A stretch of DNA of 64,000 nt from Flavobacteriaceae bacterium (lineage in GTDB: Bacteria; Bacteroidota; Bacteroidia; Flavobacteriales; Flavobacteriaceae), in contig JAGYIX010000003.1 of assembly GCA_018402205.1 (NCBI GenBank), positions 558,001-622,000 of the forward strand, given 5' to 3'. Position numbers and translations under genes: made by a program. The notes under the pieces are model-generated. The model saw only the letters and a program-made list of their open reading frames with translations. It searched no databases and was not told where the DNA came from. Shown here piece after piece: positions 1 to 8,006 of this stretch (the stretch's first letter is position 1; each line of letters opens with the position of its first letter).

Positions 1-2
1 GA

Positions 3-161
3 TCAGCCTATCTCCAAGGACACGCCTCAGAAGAAGCTCACCTAGTCATTGACACCTCTGCGCTCGATTTTGTGCACCAAAGTGCTGATTTCGATACCAT
101 TTGCGAACAAATGAGCCGAGCACTTCTAGCGCAGCGAATAAAGAATCACAAGCTAGAGTAA
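3..161 (+). CDS. Deoxynucleoside kinase-like protein, C-terminal fragment (5' end outside window)
   Basis: An open frame enters from the left edge and stops with TAA at 159-161, giving 52 residues. The segment LVIDTSALDFVHQSADFDTI resembles the C-terminal part of deoxynucleoside kinases, where a strand of the type LIIDTDxLDFV is followed by an acidic helix. Those enzymes phosphorylate deoxynucleosides with ATP in the salvage pathway. None of the catalytic part (P-loop, lid) lies in the window, so the call rests on this short tail only. The gene runs toward the convergent methyltransferase gene with an 11-base gap. Confidence 0.5.
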   Translation, partial: SAYLQGHASEEAHLVIDTSALDFVHQSADFDTICEQMSRALLAQRIKNHKLE

Positions 162-172
162 GGGTTTTTATT

Positions 173-715
173 TCATTTACCTAAAAACCGGTAAAAATGC
201 CAGAGCACGATGCCGGCGCTTACCGATACGTTTAGCGAATGCTTAGTGCCTGACTGCTTAATCTCTACTACAGCGTCGCAGTGGTCGAGCACTGCTTGAT
301 CGACTCCGTTCACCTCGTGTCCAAAAATTAGGGCATATTGTTTTTTAGTATCCACCGCAAAAGAAGAAAGATCTATAGAATGCTCGGTTTGTTCTGCCGC
401 CACTATAACGTATCCCTCAGATTTTAGGCGCTCTATAGCTTCTAGCGTAGTGTTGGAGTATTCCCAAGAGACGCTCTCAGTGGCTCCGAGGGCTGTTTTT
501 CGAAGTTCTTTGTGTGGTGGAGTAGCCGTGATTCCGCACAGAACCATATGTTGAATACTAAAGGCGTCGGCCGTTCGAAAGACTGCCCCAACATTGTGCA
601 GGCTGCGAATGTTGTCTAGCACTGCGACTATGGGTGTCTTTAGCGCTTCTTTGAAGGTCTCTACCGAAACGCGCTCTAGGGCATCCATCGACTTTTTAGG
701 AAAGGGAGTTTTCAA
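173..715 (-). CDS. SpoU/TrmH-family RNA 2'-O-methyltransferase
   Basis: 180-residue protein with all three SpoU motifs: NIRSLHNVGAVFRTAD (about residues 35-50), IFGHEVNGV (about 129-137), and the C-terminal SLNVSVSAGIVLW. The family methylates a ribose 2'-OH in tRNA or rRNA using SAM and has a trefoil-knot fold. There is no N-terminal L30e-like substrate domain, so this is the short form; the RNA target cannot be told from sequence. A second in-frame ATG at 688 also fits homologues. It is divergent from mutS with about 34 bases between the starts. Confidence 0.88.
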   Translation of the reverse strand: MKTPFPKKSMDALERVSVETFKEALKTPIVAVLDNIRSLHNVGAVFRTADAFSIQHMVLCGITATPPHKELRKTALGATESVSWEYSNTTLEAIERLKSEGYVIVAAEQTEHSIDLSSFAVDTKKQYALIFGHEVNGVDQAVLDHCDAVVEIKQSGTKHSLNVSVSAGIVLWHFYRFLGK

Positions 716-749
716 TAGCTGGGATCAAATTTCTATTTTCGATAAAATT

Positions 750-3335
750 ATGGCAAAAAATAGCAAAACCACGACTCCCCTGATGCAGCAGTACAATGCG
801 ATCAAGAGTAAACATCCTGAGGCACTTTTGCTATTTAGAGTGGGCGACTTTTACGAAACCTTTGGTGCAGATGCCGAAGAAACGGCTAAGCTTCTAGGAA
901 TCGTGCTTACCCAGCGCAATAACGGAGGAGATCAAACACCACTAGCAGGGTTTCCGCATCATGCGCTCAACACCTACCTTCCCAAATTAGTGCGTGCTGG
1001 CAAGCGCGTGGCCATTTGCGATCAGCTCGAAGACGCTAAACAGGTTAAGGGCATTGTTAAGCGTGGAGTCACCGAACTCATTACCCCGGGCTTAACGACA
1101 GCCGATGAGCTCTTAGACGCCAAGAGAAACAACTTTTTAGCAGCACTTTCTAAGGTAGACGAGCATTTTGCCCTAGCCCTGCTCGACCTCTCTACTGGAG
1201 ACTTTAAAGTGGCCGAAGGAACCGCCGACTATATCGAGAGTCTGCTCGCTCAATTTGATGCCGCCGAGGTGCTACTTCCTAAACCTCAACGCCAACATCT
1301 AACTGAGCGTTTTGAGTTGCAACATCCTTTTAACCTAGAGCCTTGGGTATTCGATAACCGCTTCGCCTATGAACTGCTTCTAGATCATTTTCAAACCTCT
1401 AGTTTAGACGGATTCGGATTGCACTCATCTGCCAAATCAATTGGGGTTGCAGGAGCACTTTTGCACTACCTCAGTGAAACACAGCACCATCAAAAGGCCC
1501 ACATTCAGTCCTTGTCGCGCATTGACCGCAATCGCCACCTCTGGATGGACGCCTTTACCATAAAAGGTTTAGAGCTTTTCTATCCGCTTCACCAAGGAGG
1601 CCACACCCTGCTATCGGTCATAGATTTAACCCAGACACCAATGGGTGCACGTGCTCTTCGGCAATGGATTGCCAGACCACTCACTCAAATTGAACCTATT
1701 ACAAAGCGGCATGACACGGTGGCTTTTTTCAAAGAGCAAAAGCTGCTACGCCAAAATGTTAACGATGCACTTAAACACATAGGCGATCTCGAAAGGATAA
1801 GCATGCGCATCGCTACCAGACGCATAGGCCCGAAAGAGCTGAAGGCTCTAGAAAAAACACTGCATCATTGCCTAAAAATTGAAGCCGAATTGGCCCAAAC
1901 ACCAACTGCTTTAGCTGTAGATGTCGCAGCAGTACATAAAATAAAAACAGGTATCTCCACTACGCTTAATGCTGAAGTGCCTGCCCTGCTGGCCAAAGGA
2001 GGGGTCATAGCCAATAAGGTTAATGACGAACTCGACGGGCTTCGCAAGTTGGCCTTTCAGAGCGAAGTAGCCCTTAATGAAATGCTGACCGAAGAGATAA
2101 AACAAACAGGGATAAGTTCGATGAAAATCGATTCAAATTCCGTTTTTGGTTACTATTTCGAGGTGAGAAACACGCATAAAGACAAGGTGCCCAGTCATTA
2201 TGTTCGAAAACAAACCTTGGTAAATGCAGAGCGCTATGTTACCGAAGAGCTCAAAACGTTTGAGCAAAGAATTGAAGAAGCCAAGCAGCGTATTGGGCAT
2301 TTAGAATTTGAACTCTACGAGCAATTACTCGATACCCTTCAACCGCATATAAGAGCGATTCAACAATTAGCTGAGGCCATTGCACAGCTTGACTGCTTAC
2401 TAAGTTTTAGCATACTGGCAGAGCAGAACAATTATGTACGACCAGTAATTAATGATCAATCCCCTTTGCTTTTAAAGGCTGCACGCCACCCAGTGATTGA
2501 ACGCCTTCTCGAGTCTAAGCAAGCCTACATTGCCAACGACATTCAATTAGACACCGAGCAGCAACAAATTATGATGATTACCGGACCCAATATGAGCGGA
2601 AAGTCGGCCTTGCTTCGTCAAACCGCACTGTGCGTGATCTTGGCACAGGCCGGAAGCTTTATTCCCGCCCAATCGGCCCAGATGGGTATTGTAGACAAAC
2701 TGTTTACGCGCGTTGGAGCCAGTGATAATATAAGTGCAGGCGCTTCTACTTTTATGGTTGAAATGAATGAGACGGCCGCTATACTGAATAACTTGAGCGA
2801 TCGCAGTCTAGTACTCATGGATGAAATTGGCCGTGGTACCAGCACCTACGACGGCATCTCACTAGCCTGGGCAATAGCGGCTTACCTTCACCATCACCCC
2901 ATGCGCCCAAAGACGCTATTTGCGACCCATTACCACGAACTGAACGGAATGAGCGCGCAATATGAGCGCATAAAGAACTATAACGTAGCAGTTAAAGAGT
3001 CGGGCAAGAAAGTGGTCTTCTTAAGAACCCTAAAGCCAGGCGGATCTGAACACAGCTTTGGTATTCACGTAGCTAAGCTAGCCGGTATGCCGCAAACGGT
3101 GATTCAAAAAGCAGAGCAGCTACTGAAAAAACTGGAACAAAGTGAGGCTCGTGAAGGGCATCGAGAAAAAATTAGCGCTACAGCATCTGATCTTCAATTG
3201 AGCTTTATTCAGCTCGAAGACCCAGTGCTGCTAGAGATAAAAGACGAACTCGCTGACCTAGACATAAATCATCTTACTCCGGTTGAGGCCCTTATGAAAC
3301 TGCAAGAAATCAAAGGTAAGCTAGGTAAAATCTAG
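750..3335 (+). CDS. mutS: DNA mismatch repair protein MutS
   Basis: 861-residue MutS that recognises mismatches and small loops at the start of mismatch repair. The frame is open further upstream (to 594), but the ATG at 750 begins MAKNSKTTTPLMQQYNAIKS, the normal MutS N-terminus. The mismatch-binding motif GDFYETFGADA contains the Phe-X-Glu pair. The ATPase part has Walker A TGPNMSGKSALLRQ, Walker B LVLMDEIGRGTSTYDG, and ATHYHEL. Length is normal and no lesion is visible. Confidence 0.97.
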   Translation: MAKNSKTTTPLMQQYNAIKSKHPEALLLFRVGDFYETFGADAEETAKLLGIVLTQRNNGGDQTPLAGFPHHALNTYLPKLVRAGKRVAICDQLEDAKQVKGIVKRGVTELITPGLTTADELLDAKRNNFLAALSKVDEHFALALLDLSTGDFKVAEGTADYIESLLAQFDAAEVLLPKPQRQHLTERFELQHPFNLEPWVFDNRFAYELLLDHFQTSSLDGFGLHSSAKSIGVAGALLHYLSETQHHQKAHIQSLSRIDRNRHLWMDAFTIKGLELFYPLHQGGHTLLSVIDLTQTPMGARALRQWIARPLTQIEPITKRHDTVAFFKEQKLLRQNVNDALKHIGDLERISMRIATRRIGPKELKALEKTLHHCLKIEAELAQTPTALAVDVAAVHKIKTGISTTLNAEVPALLAKGGVIANKVNDELDGLRKLAFQSEVALNEMLTEEIKQTGISSMKIDSNSVFGYYFEVRNTHKDKVPSHYVRKQTLVNAERYVTEELKTFEQRIEEAKQRIGHLEFELYEQLLDTLQPHIRAIQQLAEAIAQLDCLLSFSILAEQNNYVRPVINDQSPLLLKAARHPVIERLLESKQAYIANDIQLDTEQQQIMMITGPNMSGKSALLRQTALCVILAQAGSFIPAQSAQMGIVDKLFTRVGASDNISAGASTFMVEMNETAAILNNLSDRSLVLMDEIGRGTSTYDGISLAWAIAAYLHHHPMRPKTLFATHYHELNGMSAQYERIKNYNVAVKESGKKVVFLRTLKPGGSEHSFGIHVAKLAGMPQTVIQKAEQLLKKLEQSEAREGHREKISATASDLQLSFIQLEDPVLLEIKDELADLDINHLTPVEALMKLQEIKGKLGKI

Positions 3336-3390
3336 CCCTATTTTTGACTAGAAAATTGAGGAGGATTCTTTTAAATTCGTTTAAATGTTT

Positions 3391-3398
3391 TAAATTTG
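3391..3398 (+). promoter_or_regulatory. Putative Bacteroidetes -7 element for the tRNA genes
   Basis: TAAATTTG matches the Bacteroidetes sigma-A -7 consensus TAnnTTTG and lies about 45 bases before tRNA-Gly. I see no TTG at the usual -33 distance. Confidence 0.4.
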
Positions 3399-3442
3399 CG
3401 ATCCTCTTGAAAGCTTAGCTACAGAGACTTTATTGATAGTTT

Positions 3443-3515
3443 GCGAAAATAGCTCAGTTGGTAGAGCGCAACCTTGCCAAGGTTGAGGTCGCGGGTTCGA
3501 ATCCCGTTTTTCGCT
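3443..3515 (+). tRNA. tRNA-Gly (anticodon GCC)
   Basis: 73-nt cloverleaf. The acceptor stem GCGAAAA pairs with TTTTCGC and the discriminator is T. The D-loop region AGCTCAGTTGGTAGAGC and T-arm GGTTCGAATCC are canonical. The anticodon loop TTGCCAA sits on stem CAACC/GGTTG with anticodon GCC at 3476-3478. CCA is not encoded. Confidence 0.97.
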
Positions 3516-3521
3516 CGAAAG

Positions 3522-3548
3522 CGCTGCGCCAGTCGCGGCGTTTTTTTT
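3522..3548 (+). terminator. Rho-independent terminator after tRNA-Gly
   Basis: Stem CGCTGCG (3522-3528) pairs with CGCGGCG (3534-3540), with one U-G pair and a five-base loop, followed by eight T. It sits between the two tRNA genes. Confidence 0.7.
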
Positions 3549-3576
3549 GACAGCTCACCGCTTTGGTGAGATCCGG

Positions 3577-3660
3577 GCTCGGGTGGTGGAATTGGTAGAC
3601 ACGTTGGACTTAAAATCCAATGGCCATTAGGCTGTACGGGTTCAAGTCCCGTCCCGAGTA
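3577..3660 (+). tRNA. tRNA-Leu (anticodon TAA)
   Basis: 84-nt class II tRNA with a long variable arm. The acceptor GCTCGGG pairs with CCCGAGT (first pair G-U) and the discriminator is A. The D-loop region is GTGGAATTGGTAGACAC, the anticodon stem is TTGGA/TCCAA with loop CTTAAAA, and the anticodon TAA is at 3611-3613. CCA is not encoded. Confidence 0.97.
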
Positions 3661-3666
3661 CAAATT

Positions 3667-3699
3667 AACCCTGTAATTCACTGATTTACAGGGTTTTTT
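3667..3699 (+). terminator. Rho-independent terminator after tRNA-Leu
   Basis: A 10-bp stem, AACCCTGTAA (3667-3676) with TTACAGGGTT (3686-3695), has a nine-base loop and runs into six T. Confidence 0.85.
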
Positions 3700-3876
3700 A
3701 ATTTATCTGCCAGTATTTTAGCAACACATTGGCAACAAAAGCCAAAAACTTACTACCCTAATTATTTATTTCAGACCCCCTGGCTTTGTAAAAAGTGATT
3801 TTTTTCCTTCCTGGTATACGCCTAAAAGGAGATAAATCAGTTTAATTTTTTACTATATCTCATTTAACACCATTGA

Positions 3877-4830
3877 TCACAGTTCATTATTCAATGATAT
3901 GATCTCCCCTTCTTCAGCTACATCGAACCCCAATTTGATCAGCTCATTTCTCTCAGGACCGTTGAACAAGATCGGATTTGTATGGTTCATATGAATGAAC
4001 AAGATTTTGTTGCGTAAACGACTGGATGAGGAGCGAAACAATTCAACAGATTCAGAAACAAATGGGTGAGGGACTTCACTCATATTCCGGTGAGGAAGTT
4101 CATTAGCCCCATAAAAAGTGCCGTCGATTAAAGCGAAATCTACTCGGTCTACCTCGGAGAGAATATCGCGATCCCACAAAAGCCATTTGTCGATATCAGG
4201 AATGTATAATGCACTTCGTTCGCTAGACTGAATGCTAAATCCAACCGTCTCAGAAAACTCATCTCGATGCGGGACGAGCATTGGAGTTACCTGAAGACTA
4301 GCGCTTAGTCGAATTGGTTTGTTGGGTTCGATCAACACCAACTTTATATTTCCTAGGGTAACTAGCTGATTCCACGGAGCATTGTTTTCCAAGAATTGTT
4401 TCATTTTTGGAAGCACATACACAACAACCCCTGAGGCCCCTTGAGCTTCTCTACCTAGGTTTAATAAACCTGCATAATGCCCCATGTGTGCGTGTGTTAA
4501 AAAAATCCCTGAGAGATTAGTCAATCCGGACGTTTCTTGGAGCTTTTGAAGTTGGTAGGTAAAATCTGGGGTGGCCTCAAACAACCAATTTTGTTTGCTT
4601 TGATGATCGGTGAGTCCCAGGCTTACAACATGGCGCTTTTTTTCCTCTCCCCGCCAATGGCGCATGCAAAAATCTTCTATGCACCCTGCTTGGGGATACC
4701 CTCCATCCTGTGCAACACCTAAAACGGTGATAAATTGCTGAGCCTTACTGTTTATTGAAATTGACTGACCGCTGGTCAGAAGCGGTAGAACAAAAAAGAG
4801 TGTTCTGAATAAAAATTGATTCAAATTCAT
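3877..4830 (-). CDS. Secreted PqqB-like MBL-fold metallohydrolase
   Basis: 317 residues with an N-terminal signal peptide (hydrophobic residues about 7-20, cleavage near SGQS). The body resembles the PqqB branch of the metallo-beta-lactamase fold: GVAQDGGYPQAGC near residue 40, a zinc motif THAHMGHYAGLL around residue 112, and a late IHMNHTNPI that could supply another metal-binding His. PqqB takes part in making pyrroloquinoline quinone in the cytoplasm, but no other pqq gene is here and this copy looks exported, so its substrate is unknown. It stands alone, between the tRNA pair and the RNA candidate at about 4901-5083. Confidence 0.8.
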   Translation of the reverse strand: MNLNQFLFRTLFFVLPLLTSGQSISINSKAQQFITVLGVAQDGGYPQAGCIEDFCMRHWRGEEKKRHVVSLGLTDHQSKQNWLFEATPDFTYQLQKLQETSGLTNLSGIFLTHAHMGHYAGLLNLGREAQGASGVVVYVLPKMKQFLENNAPWNQLVTLGNIKLVLIEPNKPIRLSASLQVTPMLVPHRDEFSETVGFSIQSSERSALYIPDIDKWLLWDRDILSEVDRVDFALIDGTFYGANELPHRNMSEVPHPFVSESVELFRSSSSRLRNKILFIHMNHTNPILFNGPERNELIKLGFDVAEEGEIISLNNEL

Positions 4831-4900
4831 GTTTACTTAAACAACAATTAAATTATAAAAAAACTAACGCTTGAACACTTTTATGATTTTATTCACTCTG

Positions 4901-5083
4901 GGTACTTGGACCTATAAGATGTAGGTAAAACAAAGTGAGGTAGTTAAATAGAACAGCCGCCAAATTAGGATGAAAGTCGATCACCATGAGGTAATGAGTA
5001 AGTGCGTACAGACTAAAGAGGCCAAGGTATAGGCCAAGAAAGGCGGAGTAAGCCCCCTGCGGTAAACCGCAGAGGGCTTTTTT
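4901..5083 (+). ncRNA. Candidate structured non-coding RNA ending in an intrinsic terminator
   Basis: The 440-base gap 4831-5270 carries no convincing protein gene but ends in a strong rightward terminator (5052-5083) with no gene feeding it. Upstream, CTTGGACCTATA (4905-4916) pairs over about 110 bases with TATAGGCCAAG (5028-5038): 11 pairs and one bulged A. A smaller hairpin ACC-ATGA-GGT lies at 4983-4992. TTG at 4871 followed 17 bases later by TATTCA could be its promoter, giving a start near 4901. A 6S-like or other regulatory RNA is possible, but I do not recognise the family. Confidence 0.5.
5052..5083 (+). terminator. Strong rho-independent terminator of the RNA candidate
   Basis: GCCCCCTGCGG (5052-5062) pairs with CCGCAGAGGGC (5067-5077) with one mismatch and loop TAAA, followed by six T. 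The nearest gene downstream starts 190 bases later on the same strand, so this ends a separate short transcript. Confidence 0.85.
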
Positions 5084-5203
5084 GCTTCTTGAACTTTATT
5101 TATCTCAGATTTATTGCTTTATCTGAAAAATTCAATCCTATTTCATAAAAATTTTATCAAAAAATATACTCCCCCTCTTTTAACATCGGATTCGTTTTTA
5201 AAT

Positions 5204-5211
5204 TAAGTTTG
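5204..5211 (+). promoter_or_regulatory. Putative -7 element for the ATP-grasp/GNAT pair
   Basis: TAAGTTTG fits the Bacteroidetes -7 consensus TAnnTTTG about 60 bases before the proposed start at 5271. The rest of 5084-5203 is AT-rich and I see nothing else in it. Confidence 0.4.
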
Positions 5212-5270
5212 CGCGCTTTTGCATCTAGTATATGAACCACAACCTTTAGATCTTTTCTGCTTAGATCACA

Positions 5271-6571
5271 TTGAAAACAAAGCAGTTACGAGACGAAAAA
5301 AGAAAGTTTCTTTTTGTCTCTAAATGGGGCGACTCACTCGATGTCGCCTACGGAGTGCAGCAAGAGGGCCACAAGGTGCTCATGTATATTGCCGATAAAC
5401 GCTCCCGGGAGATTGGTTTCGGATTTGTCAAGAAAACCAATGACTACAAAAAACATATCGATTGGGCAGACATCATCGTGTTTGACTATACCGGATTCGG
5501 GGCAGAAAGCGATGCCCTTAGAAAGACGGGGAAAATTGTTTTTGGCGGATCCGCCTACACCGATGAGCTTGAGCTCGATCGAAATTTCGGGCAAGAAGAG
5601 CTGAAGCGGCACGGCGTAAAGACACTTCCGTTCAAAGAATTCGAAAGCTTTCAGTCTGCGGTTCAGTACATTGAAAAAAACCCCGACGCCTATGTGATTA
5701 AACCGGGCGGAGAAACCCAAGAACTCAAGCAACTGCTTTTTGTAGGACAAGAAGAAAATGGCGACGACGTGATTCGGATGCTCAAGGCCTATGAAAAGTC
5801 TTGGGGCAATAACTTCGGAGCCTTTCAACTGCAGCGCAAGGTAAAAGGGGTTGAAGTGGCCGTAGGGGCCTTTTTAATGGTAACACCTTTTTGCCTCCGT
5901 ACAACATCAGTTTTGAACACAAGAAACTGTTTCCCAATGAGTTGGGAGTTTCTACTGGTGAAATGGGTACGAGTATGTTTTGGGCAGAAGAGTCGGTGCT
6001 CTTCGATCGCACCCTTAAAAAGCTAGAGCCTTCGCTCAGAGCGCAGAACTTTAGGGGGCACATAGACATCAACTCGATTGTGAATCACCACGGAATTTAT
6101 CCGCTCGAGTTTACTTCGCGCTTTGGTTATCCACAGGTGCATATTCAACGCGACGGTCTACTCACTCCCTTCTCGAAGGTGCTCTGGGATACGGCTGCCG
6201 GGGCGCATGTAACCTTCAGCTCACGCATTGGATTTCAGGTGGGTGCCTACATGGTAGTACCCCCCTTTCCGTATGACGATCCGAAAAGCTTCAGGCTCTT
6301 CTCCAAAGATTCGGTGGTCATCTTTAAGAAGCCCAATGAGGTGGGTATACATCCGATCAATGTGAAAAAGGTAAACGGACATTGGTTGGTAACCGGCGAC
6401 CGCGGAATCGTCACGCTGGTTACCGGTCAGGGCACCACCATGAAGGAGGCGCAAAAGCACATGTACAACCGCATTTCGAACCTGCTCATAAATAATTCCT
6501 ATTACAGAAACGACATAGGTGACAGGTGGACCGAAGATTCCGACAAACTTAGATCATGGGGGTATCTGTAA
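5271..6571 (+). pseudogene. PurD-like ATP-grasp protein, interrupted by a one-base frameshift
   Basis: Two frames together encode one protein of about 433 residues resembling phosphoribosylamine-glycine ligase (ATP-grasp fold). The first frame gives an N-terminal FVSKWGDSLDVAYGVQQEGH, then central ATP-grasp segments such as AYVIKPGG and VKGVEVAVGAF. It derails at the five-T run 5871-5875; adding one T restores GAFFNGNTFLPPYNISFEHK and joins the second frame, which carries GHIDINSIV and ends at 6571. The start appears to be TTG at 5271; there is no nearby in-frame ATG. The N-terminus differs from true PurD, so the substrate is uncertain. It may be a sequencing error rather than a dead gene. 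Confidence 0.75.
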
Positions 6572-7014
6572 AGACGGCACAGCTGGTCAACATCGAGCTT
6601 TCTCAGCGCGATATTCGTTCTCTATACCCATCAGACTGGGCGGCCATTCTTGAGCCTCAATGGCTGCATTTGCGCAAAACCGCAGAGGTCTATGCCTTGT
6701 ACACCGGCGAAAGCCTAAAATGCATCGGTATTGTTTTTCCAGATGAACTTCCGGCGCTTTCGCCCATAGAATCGGCCGTTCAATCGCGCTTTGAAGACTA
6801 CGATTACTTGGGCTACTTGTTCACTCCAGAAGCCGAGCGAGGCAAAGGATGGGGTACGTTGTGGATGAAGAAACTATTCGAAAAGCAGGCCTACCCTAAG
6901 CTCTGGCTGTCTATTGAATCTAAAGAGCTCGAGTACTTCTATAGAAAACTAGGCTTCAAGCCCGCTGACCTAAAGGGCTCGGTAGCGGAGGAGTACGTCT
7001 TGTATTACGAATAA
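6556..7014 (+). CDS. GNAT-family N-acetyltransferase
   Basis: 152 residues. The acetyl-CoA motif A is visible as GYLFTPEAERGKGWGTLWMK (Arg-Gly-Lys-Gly-Trp-Gly, about residues 88-107), followed by the terminal LEYFYRKLGFKPA typical of GNAT motif B. The target is unknown. The start at 6556 overlaps the end of the ATP-grasp gene by 16 bases, so the two are probably translated together and act in one pathway. Confidence 0.8.
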   Translation: MGVSVKTAQLVNIELSQRDIRSLYPSDWAAILEPQWLHLRKTAEVYALYTGESLKCIGIVFPDELPALSPIESAVQSRFEDYDYLGYLFTPEAERGKGWGTLWMKKLFEKQAYPKLWLSIESKELEYFYRKLGFKPADLKGSVAEEYVLYYE

Positions 7015-7021
7015 GGCCCAA

Positions 7022-7999
7022 CTAAAGGGCGGCTAGGCCCTCAATGTGATTGCACACTCCTTTTATAACCGCGGCCACTTGACTGTGCTCAATTAAGAAG
7101 GCGTCGTGCCCGTGGGGAGAATAAATCTTGAAGTGATCTACCTTTTTTCCGAGTGCCTTTAATTGTTCGACGGTTTTGTCGTCTTCGGCCGGAATAAAGA
7201 GCAAATCAGAGCTAATCGTCACTATGTAAAAGCGCGTATTTAAGGGGGCTAAACGCATGGCGAAACTCTCCCCATCAGGTACAGCATTAATTTGGCGCAA
7301 AATCTGATTAAGGTGCCGATAGGCCTTCGCGTGAAAGCGCACCGAGAGCGCATCTCCGTGGTAATCGAGCCACGACTCAACCGCGTATTTCGAGCTGCGT
7401 CGCTCGCGTTGAAAACGGGCGTCGAACGATTGCGGACTGCGGTAGCTCAGCATGGCCAGTTGGCGCGCCAATTTGAGGCCCCAGTCGCTGTTTTCTTGCA
7501 GCAGCCGCTCTTGAATATGGCAGTGCGCGATGATCCAGTCGGTAGACTTCCAGTCGGTAGCGATGGGCACAAAATGCCTGAAATCGATGCGGTTTTGGGT
7601 GAGCATGCTCCAGGCGATGCCTCCGCCTACCGAACCGCCGATAAACAGATCAACGGTTTGAATGCCCAGCTGCTCTAGGCCCTGCAGAAAAATCAGGGCG
7701 ACATCAGTAGCCGTTAGTTGAATGTGATCTTCAAAGAAGAAGTTGTCGTATCCATTACCCGGAATGTTGAAGCAGAGCACGGCGGCCTTGTTCGTGTCTA
7801 TGGCCTTTTCAGGGCCCACGATTTCACTCCACCAGCCTTGCTCTCCGGTCAGGGTCGAATTGGCGGTAAGCGCGTGATTCACCAAAATCAGGGGAGCCTC
7901 AAAAAGCGGCTTACCAAAGAGCTCATAGCTCAGCGGAAAGGGCCCGAGAGACACCCCTGATAGAGTAGTGAATGCAGGTATGGTTAACGTCTGAAGCAT
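7022..7999 (-). CDS. metX: Homoserine O-acetyltransferase-like alpha/beta hydrolase (MetX)
   Basis: 325 residues, MetX type, transferring acetyl from acetyl-CoA to homoserine in methionine synthesis. Visible features are NHALTANS near residue 40, the nucleophile elbow GGSVGGGIAW (Ser in place of the usual GGSMGG context), and the C-terminal catalytic His in SPHGHDAFLIE. It is somewhat shorter than many MetX proteins (about 350-380). It follows metY by only seven bases, so the two form an operon; MetY uses its product O-acetylhomoserine. Confidence 0.88.
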   Translation of the reverse strand: MLQTLTIPAFTTLSGVSLGPFPLSYELFGKPLFEAPLILVNHALTANSTLTGEQGWWSEIVGPEKAIDTNKAAVLCFNIPGNGYDNFFFEDHIQLTATDVALIFLQGLEQLGIQTVDLFIGGSVGGGIAWSMLTQNRIDFRHFVPIATDWKSTDWIIAHCHIQERLLQENSDWGLKLARQLAMLSYRSPQSFDARFQRERRSSKYAVESWLDYHGDALSVRFHAKAYRHLNQILRQINAVPDGESFAMRLAPLNTRFYIVTISSDLLFIPAEDDKTVEQLKALGKKVDHFKIYSPHGHDAFLIEHSQVAAVIKGVCNHIEGLAAL

Positions 8000-8006
8000 A
8001 GATCTG

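Noticed and set aside
594-749. 52-residue N-terminal extension of MutS
   Set aside because: It lies inside the divergent methyltransferase gene and is not MutS-like; the ATG at 750 gives the normal N-terminus.
3720-3737. Imperfect direct repeat GCAACA...GGCAACA just after tRNA-Leu, possible attachment-site remnant
   Set aside because: No integrase, no second copy and no tRNA 3'-end duplication are visible in the window.
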